DNA from: an uncultured Lachnospiraceae bacterium
GTDB lineage: Bacteria; Bacillota; Clostridia; Lachnospirales; Lachnospiraceae
Direction of reading: 5' to 3'
DNA: 64,000 nucleotides
Assembly (NCBI GenBank): GCA_910585005.1
Contig: CAJUCN010000011.1
Location: forward strand, 62,001-126,000
Of this stretch, positions 16,200-25,076 are shown piece after piece (position 1 is the stretch's first letter; every line of letters begins with the position of its first letter). Made by a program: the position numbers and the translations under genes. The notes under the pieces were generated by a model. That model worked only from the letters and a program-made list of their open reading frames with translations. It made no database searches and was not told the DNA's origin.

Positions 16200-18206
16200 T
16201 CATTTCTTTTTCTGTTCATCATCTTCTAACTCTTTCAGTTTCTTCTTTAGTTCCGCCATCTTATCACGCAGTTCCGCCGCCGCTTCAAAATTAAGATCCG
16301 CCGCCGCCTTTTTCATCTGCTTTTCGACTTGGGCAATCAACTTAACAAGTTCCTTTCTGTCCATGGACTCCGGATCCTTTTCAAACTGAAGTTCTTCTTT
16401 CGCGATCACCTTGGAAATGCTGATCAAATCCCTGACCGCTTTTTTGATCGATTGAGGCGTAATCTGGTTCTCCTCATTATATTTCTGCTGCAGAGCGCGC
16501 CGCCTGTTGGTTTCATCAATTGCCGCCCTCATAGAATCTGTCATCTGATCCGCATACATGATCACATGCCCTTCCACATTTCTTGCCGCACGTCCAATGG
16601 TCTGGATCAATGATGTTCCTGAGCGCAGGAACCCCTCCTTATCTGCATCCAAAATCGCCACCAGCGAAATTTCCGGTATATCCAGTCCTTCACGCAAAAG
16701 ATTGATCCCTACTAACACGTCAAAAACATCCAAACGCATGTCCCGGATAATCTCAGCCCGTTCCAGCGTATCCACATCTGAATGGAGATACTTCACCCGT
16801 ATCCCCACATCATTCATATAGTCAGTTAAATCTTCCGCCATCCGTTTCGTAAGCGTAGTCACAAGAACCTTATTATGTTTGGACGTTTCCCTGTTGATCT
16901 CTGATACCAGGTCGTCTATCTGCCCTTCCACAGGACGAACTGAAATTTCCGGATCCAAAAGCCCGGTCGGCCGGATGATCTGTTCCGTGCGGAGCAGTTC
17001 GTGATCTCTCTCATAAGCCGCCGGAGTTGCAGACACAAACATCATCTGGTCAATATGCCCCTCAAACTCTGCAAAGCATAAGGGCCTGTTATCAAGGGCT
17101 GAAGGGAGCCGGAAGCCATAATCCACCAGTGTTGTTTTCCGTGACCGGTCTCCGGTATACATAGCTCCAATCTGAGGAATCGTCATGTGGGATTCATCAA
17201 TAATGATCAGATAGTCATCCCCAAAATAATCCATCAGCGTATGAGGCATTGTTCCCGCCGGCATTCCCGCCAAATGTCTGGAATAATTTTCAATGCCGGA
17301 GCAAAATCCCGTCTCCCGCAGCATTTCTATATCAAAATTCGTACGTTCAGAGATTCTCTGCGCTTCCAAAAGCTTATCTTCACTTTTAAAGAAACGGATA
17401 CGTTCTTCCAATTCCACTTCAATATTTTTGCAGGCCGCATTGATTTTCTCCTGAGGCACAACATAATGGGAAGCCGGAAAAATTGACACATGTTCCAACG
17501 TTGCCCTAACCTGCCCCGTAAGAGGATCTGTCTCCGCAATCCTGTCGATCTCATCACCAAAAAACTCTATCCGTATCAGGTGGTCGCCACCCTGTGCCGG
17601 GTAAATCTCCACCACATCTCCTCTTACCCTAAAGCATCCCCTTCCCAGATCCATGTCGTTCCTGTCGTACTGAATATCGATCAATTCCCGCAGCACCTGG
17701 TCACGATCCTTGGACATACCCGGACGCAGGGATACAATCATCCCCTGATAATCATCAGGACTGCCCAAACCATAAATGCAGGACACGCTGGCAACTACCA
17801 CCACATCCCGCCTCTCCGAAAGAGAAGCCGTGGCAGACAGACGAAGCTTGTCTATCTCATCATTCACCGATGAGTCCTTCGCAATATAGGTATCTGAGGA
17901 CGGCACATATGCCTCCGGCTGATAATAATCATAATAGGAAACAAAGTACTCTACCGCATTTTCCGGAAAAAATTCCTTAAATTCCCCGTATAGCTGCCCT
18001 GCCAGGGTCTTATTGTGCGCGATAACCAAAGTGGGCTTATTTAAAGCAGCAATCACATTAGCCATGGTGAACGTCTTTCCCGAACCAGTAACACCAAGCA
18101 GCGTCTGGAACTGATTGCCCTCCTGAAATCCCCTGACCAACTCTTCAATCGCCTGAGGCTGGTCGCCTGTGGGTTTATATTCTGATACTAATTTAAAATG
18201 ATCCAC
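16200..18206 (-). CDS. uvrB: UvrABC excinuclease subunit B
   Basis: Damage-verifying helicase-like subunit of nucleotide excision repair. 668 residues: Walker A GVTGSGKTFTMANV, the beta-hairpin (YYDYYQPEAYVPSSDTYI), IIDESHMT, helicase motif QTIGRAARN, and a C-terminal UVR motif (LIAQVEKQMKKAAADLNFEAA) for UvrC/UvrB contacts. I start at GTG 18206, 7 bases after GAGGAGG; this gives the usual N terminus MDHFKLVSEYKPTGDQPQA, whereas longer readings add 14 unsupported residues. Confidence 0.97.
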   Translation of the reverse strand: MDHFKLVSEYKPTGDQPQAIEELVRGFQEGNQFQTLLGVTGSGKTFTMANVIAALNKPTLVIAHNKTLAGQLYGEFKEFFPENAVEYFVSYYDYYQPEAYVPSSDTYIAKDSSVNDEIDKLRLSATASLSERRDVVVVASVSCIYGLGSPDDYQGMIVSLRPGMSKDRDQVLRELIDIQYDRNDMDLGRGCFRVRGDVVEIYPAQGGDHLIRIEFFGDEIDRIAETDPLTGQVRATLEHVSIFPASHYVVPQEKINAACKNIEVELEERIRFFKSEDKLLEAQRISERTNFDIEMLRETGFCSGIENYSRHLAGMPAGTMPHTLMDYFGDDYLIIIDESHMTIPQIGAMYTGDRSRKTTLVDYGFRLPSALDNRPLCFAEFEGHIDQMMFVSATPAAYERDHELLRTEQIIRPTGLLDPEISVRPVEGQIDDLVSEINRETSKHNKVLVTTLTKRMAEDLTDYMNDVGIRVKYLHSDVDTLERAEIIRDMRLDVFDVLVGINLLREGLDIPEISLVAILDADKEGFLRSGTSLIQTIGRAARNVEGHVIMYADQMTDSMRAAIDETNRRRALQQKYNEENQITPQSIKKAVRDLISISKVIAKEELQFEKDPESMDRKELVKLIAQVEKQMKKAAADLNFEAAAELRDKMAELKKKLKELEDDEQKKK

Positions 18207-18266
18207 AAAAAGTCCTCCTCGAAATTTAAGCATCTCCAATCCTGCCACTGCTTATGCCCGTGTGTT

Positions 18267-18275
18267 ATTATATCA
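18267..18275 (-). promoter_or_regulatory. Extended -10 promoter of uvrBA
   Basis: Minus-strand TGATATAAT lies about 65 bases before the uvrB start and just after the ctpA-terminator region. No convincing -35 is seen. I see no clear LexA box. Confidence 0.45.
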
Positions 18276-18280
18276 AACCC

Positions 18281-18325
18281 CAAACAAAAAGTACAGAACA
18301 AAATCGAACTTTTGTTCTGTACTTT
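18281..18325 (-). terminator. Strong intrinsic terminator after ctpA
   Basis: A perfect 16-bp inverted repeat (18288-18303 with 18310-18325, six-base loop) is followed on the minus strand by TTTTTGTTTG. Ends the pucR-ftsEX-ctpA transcript. Confidence 0.9.
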
Positions 18326-18337
18326 ATATTCTGTCTC

Positions 18338-19627
18338 CTATCCCATTTTCCCTTCCAGCACTTCTATCGCCTTCATAACCTGATTATCCGTTCCATCCGC
18401 CTCGTTTGCCTCATAATCATACTCAAGCTCAATATCCGGCTCTATTCCGATTCCGTGTATATTCCTTCCGGAAGGCGTAAAATAGGCGCTCACTGTGAGT
18501 TTTAACGCTGTTCCATCCTCCAGCCTGTGGATCCGTTGGACAATCCCTTTCCCAAAAGTAGTCGTCCCAATCAACGTCCCTTTGTTGTAATCCTGAATCG
18601 CCCCGGCAAGAATCTCGGAAGCGCTGGCGGAATATTCATTGATCAAAACCACAAGCGGCATCTTCAATTCGTTCTTCCCATCACAGGTATATTCCTTGCG
18701 GTTCCCTTCTTTATCCTCCGTATAAACAATCAGCCCCGCCGGTAAAAACTTCCTTGCAATATCTACTACCGCTCCTAAGTCGCCCCCCGGATTGCTCCGC
18801 AAATCCAGAATCAAGCTTTCAATCCCCTGCTCTTTCAAAACTGCCATAGCCTCTGTATATTGGTCTACCGTCACACCGTCAAACTCACGGATACGGATAT
18901 AACCAATATTTTCATGCCCTTCCACCGTACCGCTGTCCACAGTCGTTGTTTCAATTTGTTTTGACCGGACAAGTTCCATATCCAGGTAATCCGCTTCACC
19001 TTCCCGGTAGATCGTAAGCTGTACAGTCGTTCCCTCTCTGCCCTTAACCATACTGACTACCTTGCTAAGGCTCAGGCCCTGGGTAAATTCATCTCCTACT
19101 TTGTAGATGATATCCCCCTCCCTAAGTCCCGCTTTCTGTGCCGGGCTTTCTTCCAGGACACCGCTGATCATTGCCATGTTCATCTGCTGGTTTATTGAAA
19201 TCATTGCGCCAATTCCATAGGAAATTCCTTCGTTACTGCTTAACACATCCTGAAGCTCTTCCTCCGAATAATACTCTGAATAAGGATCCCCAAGGGCGCT
19301 TACCATTCCTTTATAAATGCCTTCCTGAAGTTCTCCAGAAGCAATTTCCTCTCCATAATAATAATTGTTAATCGCTTCTTCAATGACCTTCATTTTTTGC
19401 ATCGTATCAGCACTGATTACGCTTTTTCCGTCAGCATTTTTCGTACCAGTCTCCCTGACAGCAAACAGGTCATATGCCAGTTTCCCGGCATAAACGCATA
19501 CACCCACAAGCAAAACAGTGAGCATGCCAAAAACCATCCCCCCAAGGAAAACTTTTAAAGACCTGTTCTTTTCTTCCTTCTCCGGCACGACTTCCATGCT
19601 GCTTAATTCTTCTGATGATTTATCCAC
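18338..19627 (-). CDS. ctpA: C-terminal processing peptidase, S41 family (CtpA/CtpB type)
   Basis: Membrane-anchored serine protease with a PDZ domain. 429 residues: cytoplasmic N terminus, one membrane helix (about 28-50), PDZ domain (SYGIGAMISINQQ to VKGREGTTVQLTI), and a catalytic core with the serine in NEYSASASEILAG and the lysine in TTFGKGIVQ, the Ser/Lys dyad of the family. GTG 19627 has GGAG 8 bases upstream. It is the last gene of the ftsEX module, next to an M23 hydrolase, so it may trim or activate wall enzymes; in sporulating relatives CtpB acts in sigma-K signalling. Confidence 0.93.
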   Translation of the reverse strand: MDKSSEELSSMEVVPEKEEKNRSLKVFLGGMVFGMLTVLLVGVCVYAGKLAYDLFAVRETGTKNADGKSVISADTMQKMKVIEEAINNYYYGEEIASGELQEGIYKGMVSALGDPYSEYYSEEELQDVLSSNEGISYGIGAMISINQQMNMAMISGVLEESPAQKAGLREGDIIYKVGDEFTQGLSLSKVVSMVKGREGTTVQLTIYREGEADYLDMELVRSKQIETTTVDSGTVEGHENIGYIRIREFDGVTVDQYTEAMAVLKEQGIESLILDLRSNPGGDLGAVVDIARKFLPAGLIVYTEDKEGNRKEYTCDGKNELKMPLVVLINEYSASASEILAGAIQDYNKGTLIGTTTFGKGIVQRIHRLEDGTALKLTVSAYFTPSGRNIHGIGIEPDIELEYDYEANEADGTDNQVMKAIEVLEGKMG

Positions 19628-19646
19628 TCTAATCTCTCCATTCTGC

Positions 19647-20867
19647 CTATGATCCTAAATAATTCCGTGGATTCACATAATTCCCATTTAAGCGGACGCT
19701 GAAATGCAGATGATTCCCTGTCGAACGTCCTGTTGTGCCCACAGCAGCAATCTTACTTCCCTTAGAGACTTCTGTTCCTTTGGAAACATACAATGCCGAA
19801 GCATGCATGTAAATCGTATAAAGACTATCTCCATGATCGATCATAATATAATTCCCCATACTGGAATTATAATCCGCAGCAACTACTTTGCCATCATAAG
19901 CAGCCAAAATCGGACTGCCTCCTGGCGCTGCCATATCAATTCCATTATGAAATTTCTGTATCCCTAATGTAGGATGTATCCTGTTCCCATAATCATCTGA
20001 AATCCTGGTGTAAGAAGGCGCTGGCCATGTAAATACCCCGCCGTCATACTTGCGTCCTTGTTCCTGGGCAAGTTTTTTCCGCTCCTCCGCCACTGCCGCT
20101 TCTAGTGCTTTGATCGCGTCATTCTGCATTGCTATATCCGCCTCATATTCCTTGATAGCGGCTTCTTTCCCTTTAATATCACTGGAAACCTGATTGATTT
20201 CCTGTTCCTTGGCCAAAATCAATTCGTTTAAGGAGGCCTCTTCCTCCTCTACTGCTGCTTTCGTCTCGTCAAGAACATTCTTTTCCTCTTCCAGCCCTTC
20301 CTTGCAAAGCGCCACATACTCAGCATATGCCACATATTCATCCAACATCCTGCGGTCATAAGCGGAAAGCATTTCAATATACTCCGCTTTGTTCAGCATT
20401 TCCCCGAAGCTTTCCGATGTAAATAAAAGCTCCAGGGACAAATTGTCACCCTTTTCATACATAAACTTGATCCGGGATTTCATCGCTTCATATTGTGCCT
20501 GTTGAACTCCAACAGCCTCCTCAAGCTCCGTAGCCTTTTGGGCAATTTCCTCTTCCTTTTGGGTAATCTGCTCTTTTAGCCCATCGATCTTTGCCTGGAT
20601 CGTGACCAGATTTGCATCCAGCTCCGCCACATAGTCCGCCAGATCCGCCTTAGACTGTTCAAGCTGTTTTTTTATTTCTTTTACGTTAGTCAATCCGCTC
20701 TGCAGCGCTTTCCTTTCTTCCCGTGCCTTGTTGATTTCCGCTTCCTTCTGCTTAATACTTTCATTCGTCAGTTCACTGGCCATTGCAGTCGTCTGATATC
20801 TAAAAGCAGTTCCCCAAACCAGGCAAAATCCAAACGCCACACAAAGCAGCCTTTTCCATTGCTTCAT
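19647..20867 (-). CDS. Exported coiled-coil M23 peptidoglycan endopeptidase (EnvC/NlpD-like)
   Basis: 406 residues: signal peptide (about 1-30, MASE cleavage region), long coiled coil (about 35-265, rich in KEAEIN/EEKNVLDETK heptads), and a C-terminal LytM domain with metal ligands in KFHNGIDMAAPGG and NHLHFSV plus the catalytic-site His of TIYMHAS. All zinc ligands are present, so unlike E. coli EnvC it is probably an active hydrolase. It follows ftsX by 15 bp; in many bacteria FtsEX activates coiled-coil hydrolases across the membrane, which is its likely job. Confidence 0.92.
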   Translation of the reverse strand: MKQWKRLLCVAFGFCLVWGTAFRYQTTAMASELTNESIKQKEAEINKAREERKALQSGLTNVKEIKKQLEQSKADLADYVAELDANLVTIQAKIDGLKEQITQKEEEIAQKATELEEAVGVQQAQYEAMKSRIKFMYEKGDNLSLELLFTSESFGEMLNKAEYIEMLSAYDRRMLDEYVAYAEYVALCKEGLEEEKNVLDETKAAVEEEEASLNELILAKEQEINQVSSDIKGKEAAIKEYEADIAMQNDAIKALEAAVAEERKKLAQEQGRKYDGGVFTWPAPSYTRISDDYGNRIHPTLGIQKFHNGIDMAAPGGSPILAAYDGKVVAADYNSSMGNYIMIDHGDSLYTIYMHASALYVSKGTEVSKGSKIAAVGTTGRSTGNHLHFSVRLNGNYVNPRNYLGS

Positions 20868-20882
20868 TGTAGTCTCCCATAC

Positions 20883-21779
20883 CTACACTCTTAAGTGCTT
20901 TCTTACTGTTGTGATACTTCCCAAAAAACCAATCCCCACACCCATACAGATAGATACCGGAATCAATGTCCTAAAAACCTCCTCCACTGGCAGAAATGAC
21001 AACAGCTTCGTCAACATATGAAATTTTATCATAATATATTCAATGACTTTGTTGTAAAGAACATAAATAATTCCTATCGGAAGCAAAGAACCAATCACTC
21101 CAATAAGCATACCTTCGATCACAAAAGGGGACCGCACAAAAAAGTCCGTAGCCCCAATATATTTCATAATGGTTATTTCTTCCTTCCGCACGGCAATGCC
21201 GATCGTCACCGTATTGCTGATCAGGAAAATGGAAACAGCAAACAAAATAGCTATGATACCCACTGAAATATATGCCACCAACGCATTTACGCCGGTTAGT
21301 GTTGAGGCCGTAACCTCCGACCGGTTCACCATCCTGATTCCGTCTACCCCTTCCAGATAGCTTACCAATGCCGGCTGGAGAGATACATCATTTAAGTAAA
21401 TCTCATAACTCGCTGAATTTGCAAGTGGATTTTCAGTAAAACCATCCGCATATTCCCCAAGGTACTCTTCCTTAAACCCTTCCCAGGCTTCATCCGCCGA
21501 GATGAATTCCTTTTTGGATACTTCCACACGCTTATCGATAAGCGCTCCAATCTCTTCAATCTTTTCCTGGCTGATCCCCTCGTCAAAAAATACCGTAACC
21601 GACACCCCTTCCTGTGCCGTTTTCACTATATTTTGAAAATTTGATATTACCGCATAAAACAGGCCAAACAGGAAAAGGCAGGCCCCTATCGTGGCTATGG
21701 AAGCCAGGGAAAACCATTTATTCCGGAATATATTAATGATCCCCTGTCTGATCGTATAAAAAAATGTACTAATCCTCAT
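20883..21779 (-). CDS. ftsX: Cell-division ABC transporter permease FtsX
   Basis: 298 residues with an N-terminal membrane helix (about 20-42), a large extracellular loop (about 50-165), and three C-terminal membrane helices, the FtsX layout. ATG 21779 is used, 8 bases after AAAAGGTGG and overlapping the ftsE end by 11 bp; the in-frame GTG at 21791 lies within the ribosome site. It forms the membrane part of FtsEX and relays ATP hydrolysis to the outside, likely to the M23 hydrolase encoded next. Confidence 0.95.
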   Translation of the reverse strand: MRISTFFYTIRQGIINIFRNKWFSLASIATIGACLFLFGLFYAVISNFQNIVKTAQEGVSVTVFFDEGISQEKIEEIGALIDKRVEVSKKEFISADEAWEGFKEEYLGEYADGFTENPLANSASYEIYLNDVSLQPALVSYLEGVDGIRMVNRSEVTASTLTGVNALVAYISVGIIAILFAVSIFLISNTVTIGIAVRKEEITIMKYIGATDFFVRSPFVIEGMLIGVIGSLLPIGIIYVLYNKVIEYIMIKFHMLTKLLSFLPVEEVFRTLIPVSICMGVGIGFLGSITTVRKHLRV

Positions 21780-22515
21780 CGATATAACCACCTTTTTCTT
21801 CGTCGCTTACTATGACGCCTTTCTTCATAGTAACAACTCTCTTTTGCATGGCATTGACAATTTCTCTGTTGTGTGTTACCACCAATACCGTCGTTCCATT
21901 TTCGTTGATCTGCTCCAAAAGCTTCATGATCTCCCATGAGTTTTTCGGATCCAGATTCCCCGTCGGTTCATCTGCCAATAAAATACTTGGCCGGTTTACA
22001 AGCGCTCTCGCAATTGCCACCCTCTGCTGCTCCCCGCCGGAAAGCTGCCTTGGCTTCGCTTTGTACTTCCCTGCCAGTCCTACCGTTGCCAAAATACTGG
22101 GAACATTCCGCTTGATCTCTTTGTTGGATGCCTGAATGATACGCTGTGCAAACGCCACGTTTTCATAAACATTCCTGTCCTTTAATAAACGGAAATCCTG
22201 AAAAACGATTCCCAGGTTTCTGCGGAACTTAGGGATCTTCCTGTGACGGATATGTACCAGATCGTACCCCATTACATTAATATTTCCCGACGTAGGAATC
22301 AGCTCACGCAAAAGAAGCTTTATCATCGTTGATTTGCCGGATCCGCTATCCCCAACAATAAAAACAAATTCTCCTCTCCTAATGCGGAGATCCACGCCAT
22401 TAAGCGCCGGTGCGCCAGTCGCATATGCCTTACTCACGTTCTCCAGCGTAATGATCTCATCATTGCCAAAAGATTGTCTCTTTCTCTTCCTGCCTCTTAC
22501 TTCACTCTTTGCCAA
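21769..22515 (-). CDS. ftsE: Cell-division ATP-binding protein FtsE
   Basis: 248 residues. ABC ATPase with Walker A GDSGSGKSTMIKLL, Q-loop VFQDFRLL, signature LSGGEQQRVAIARAL, Walker B ILLADEPTGNLDP and H-loop VVTHNREI. It starts at TTG 22515, 6 bases after AGAGGTG, and has a 20-residue basic extension (RGRKRKRQSFGND) before the usual FtsE start, which is unusual but has good support from the ribosome site. Co-transcribed with ftsX and the upstream regulator. Confidence 0.95.
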   Translation of the reverse strand: MAKSEVRGRKRKRQSFGNDEIITLENVSKAYATGAPALNGVDLRIRRGEFVFIVGDSGSGKSTMIKLLLRELIPTSGNINVMGYDLVHIRHRKIPKFRRNLGIVFQDFRLLKDRNVYENVAFAQRIIQASNKEIKRNVPSILATVGLAGKYKAKPRQLSGGEQQRVAIARALVNRPSILLADEPTGNLDPKNSWEIMKLLEQINENGTTVLVVTHNREIVNAMQKRVVTMKKGVIVSDEEKGGYIDED

Positions 22516-22553
22516 AGCTGTTCACCTCTGTTGATTATTTTAATGATTTTCTT

Positions 22554-23642
22554 TTAGTATTCCAGGCTTTCCATATAGTTCATATACTTGACTACCATAA
22601 GCGCTATACGAAAAGTAATCGCATCCTCAAACACCCTCAGATCCAGGCCCGTGTTCTTCTGGAGTTTATCTAAACGGTATACTAAGGTATTTCTATGAAT
22701 AAAAAGCTGTCTTGATGTTTCCGAAACATTCAGGCTGTTTTCAAAAAACTTACTGATCGTCACAAGTGTTTCCTCATCAAAATCATCCGGGCTTTTCCCA
22801 CCAAAAATTTCTTTGATAAACATCTTGCAAAGGGGGATGGGAAGTTGGTAGATCAACCGTCCAATTCCCAACTCACTGTAAGCCATAATATTTCTGTCAT
22901 CAAAAAAGATTTTGCCTACGTCCATTGCCATCTTTGCTTCTTTATAGGAACGGCTCACTTCTTTAATTTCTTTTACCACCGTCCCATATGCAATATGTAC
23001 TCCTGCCATTCCTTCTTTGCTCAGATAAGTTTCCATTCCCAAAGCCGCTCTTTCAATATCGGAAGGATTGTCCCCATCTGATAAGTCCTTGACTACAATA
23101 ACATTATTCTCATCTACCGCCGTAATAAAATCCCTGCTGCCGCTTCCAAAATAAATCCGCATTGTTTCCAAAGCATTATTATCTTTATTGTCAGCAGTCT
23201 CCACAATCATGACTACCCGTTTTACATCTGTCTGGATATGGAGTTTCTTGGCACGGCTGTAAATATCGATCAAAAGCAAATTGTCTAACAGGAGATTTTT
23301 AATAAAATTGTCTTTGTCAAATCTCTCCTTATACGCCACCAAAAGATTTTGGATCTGAAATGCCGCCATCTTCCCCGCCATATAAACGTCCTCGCCTGTC
23401 CCTGCCGCAATTAAAATATACTCCAACTGCTGTTCGTCATATATTTTAAAATACTGAAACCCCCTGATTTCCTGGGAGTCGGCAGGAGAGTCCGCAAAGC
23501 CAGCCGCCTCGGCAGAACGCTCGGACATACCAGGCGCCGTGGACGCCGTCTCCTTACCGTCCGTATCCATAATACAAAAATCTACCCTTGCAATCCCCTT
23601 CAAACCGTCAATCGTATTTTGTAAAATCTGATTAGAAATCAT
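22554..23642 (-). CDS. PucR/CdaR-type transcriptional regulator
   Basis: 362 residues. The N-terminal third resembles a ligand-sensing domain of sugar-diacid/purine regulators; the C terminus is the PucR-type helix-turn-helix (FFENSLNVSETSRQLFIHRNTLVYRLDKLQKNTGLDLRVFED), a strong signature. ATG 23642 follows GAGGGG and replaces a 27-residue upstream extension without a ribosome site. It lies 38 bp before ftsE and is probably the first gene of the transcript. Whether it controls the ftsEX genes or a distant target cannot be read from the sequence. Confidence 0.85.
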   Translation of the reverse strand: MISNQILQNTIDGLKGIARVDFCIMDTDGKETASTAPGMSERSAEAAGFADSPADSQEIRGFQYFKIYDEQQLEYILIAAGTGEDVYMAGKMAAFQIQNLLVAYKERFDKDNFIKNLLLDNLLLIDIYSRAKKLHIQTDVKRVVMIVETADNKDNNALETMRIYFGSGSRDFITAVDENNVIVVKDLSDGDNPSDIERAALGMETYLSKEGMAGVHIAYGTVVKEIKEVSRSYKEAKMAMDVGKIFFDDRNIMAYSELGIGRLIYQLPIPLCKMFIKEIFGGKSPDDFDEETLVTISKFFENSLNVSETSRQLFIHRNTLVYRLDKLQKNTGLDLRVFEDAITFRIALMVVKYMNYMESLEY

Positions 23643-23848
23643 ATACCCCTCTCCCTTCGGAAAACGCCAGAAAATTATACAATTTAGACAATACCCCCCG
23701 CCTATAAAAAGATATTCTGACAATCTTATCTCCCATTTTAATATAAATGTACAAAAAAATCTACCTGTAATTAAGAATTTTTTGTGTATATTTTATGCTA
23801 TTTACCAATTTTCACCATTTTTTCCTCTCAGCAACCTATACAAAAAGA

Positions 23849-23877
23849 TTGCCCGGCGCCATCGCCTGTGCTATAAT
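23849..23877 (+). promoter_or_regulatory. Strong sigma-A promoter of the YjfB-type gene
   Basis: TTGCCC (23849-23854), 17-base spacer, TATAAT (23872-23877) with an extended TG before it. It is not a sigma-D flagellar promoter. Confidence 0.8.
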
Positions 23878-23906
23878 GAAAAATGAATTCGGAAAGGAGT
23901 GATTAG

Positions 23907-24095
23907 ATGAATATTCCTGAAATGTCGATGGCTCTGGCAAATGTCAACCTGGCAAATCAAGTCGGCATCGCTGTTCTTGACAAAGCAATGGAACATTCTG
24001 AGTCGGCTGGCGCCAGCCTGATCAATATGATGGACCGCTCTATGGAGTTATCTGTCAATCCTGCCGTAGGCAGTAATTTTGATATGTTCGTTTAG
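23907..24095 (+). CDS. Small YjfB-type putative motility protein
   Basis: 62 residues: NIPEMSMALANVNLANQVGIAVLDKAMEHSE and a C terminus with NMMDRSMELSVNPAVGSNFD. This matches the small YjfB family (PF14070) often found in motile Firmicutes. GGAAAGGAG precedes the ATG and a strong promoter is 30 bases upstream. Only its tail overlaps (4 bp) with the convergent CPBP gene. Function is unknown; the link to motility is by family occurrence and by flagellar genes in the same window. Confidence 0.82.
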   Translation: MNIPEMSMALANVNLANQVGIAVLDKAMEHSESAGASLINMMDRSMELSVNPAVGSNFDMFV

Positions 24096-25066
24096 GACAG
24101 CCATAAGGTCAACTTCATTACTGCCTGGGAAAATATGCCGGTCATTACAAGCAGGCAAAGGATAAGCGCAAGTACCAAAGGTACGGTGATCAGCTTATCC
24201 TTTTTCATTTCACCGTCTTTCCCCGCATCAGGCTGGGGAATCCATTTCCGCTCTCGCCATATTCCTGTAAGAACCCCTTCTCTTCCCTCATGCTTTCCCA
24301 TCCATGCAAGCACTGCAAATGCAAATGGAAGCGTTGCAGCAGCCCAGATCAGGTAGATGCCAACCCCCATAATCAAAATGTCCCATGTGACCGCCTGGGT
24401 GCTGCTTCCTTGCGGATCTACCTTCATGGCAAAATACATCAGCAGGCAGGAACTGCTGTTGATCACGCTGTGGTAAATAATAGAGGCCCATAAGCTCCCT
24501 GTCGCCTCAACCAAAAGTACCGCAAATACTCCAACCACTACGGCATAAGCCGCCTGGTTAAAATTCATATGAAGGCACGCAAACACCACTGCCGAAAGCA
24601 GCATTGCTTTCCACGCACTGGCGGATCTCCGGTATGATCTGTAAAATGCCCCACGGCAGATTACTTCCTCAAACACCGGGGCAACAACTCCAAGAGAAAT
24701 CCATAACTGCCAGAAAGGCATATCTGCCATCTGGTATTCCTCCATCATCAATGAAATTTCATTTTTCGTCCAAAACTGTGAAAGCAAATTAAAAAGAGTC
24801 ATAACCGGCATCGTCAAAAACGTAAACAGTCCTGTCATCAAGACCGTGCCCGGCTTCATCTTACGAAAATTCCAAAATCCCACCAGATTTTCCCTTGAAA
24901 CCAACATAAAAACAAGCACCGGGATAAAAATAACTATTTCTACTGCCAGGTTTGATATCACAATATTATTGGTGATCACCGGAAAAAAATATGCTCCAAA
25001 AAGCGCAAGCAAAATATATGCTATGATAGTGATCAAAAACGCCCAATTTGCCCGTCTTGCATTCAT
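24092..25066 (-). CDS. CPBP-family intramembrane metalloprotease
   Basis: 324 residues, about eight membrane helices. CPBP (CAAX protease/bacteriocin-processing, ABI) motifs: FEEVICRGAFYRSYR (motif 1, EExxxR), FACLHMNF (motif 2 His) and IIYHSVINS (motif 3 HxxxN). ATG 25066 follows AGGGGG by about 6 bases; longer readings to 25105 lack support. It follows the CvfB-like gene by 10 bp and is the last gene of a three-gene unit with an acyl-ACP thioesterase. Substrate is unknown; members have roles from bacteriocin immunity to membrane-protein turnover. Confidence 0.86.
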   Translation of the reverse strand: MNARRANWAFLITIIAYILLALFGAYFFPVITNNIVISNLAVEIVIFIPVLVFMLVSRENLVGFWNFRKMKPGTVLMTGLFTFLTMPVMTLFNLLSQFWTKNEISLMMEEYQMADMPFWQLWISLGVVAPVFEEVICRGAFYRSYRRSASAWKAMLLSAVVFACLHMNFNQAAYAVVVGVFAVLLVEATGSLWASIIYHSVINSSSCLLMYFAMKVDPQGSSTQAVTWDILIMGVGIYLIWAAATLPFAFAVLAWMGKHEGREGVLTGIWRERKWIPQPDAGKDGEMKKDKLITVPLVLALILCLLVMTGIFSQAVMKLTLWLS

Positions 25067-25076
25067 ACCTATCCCC

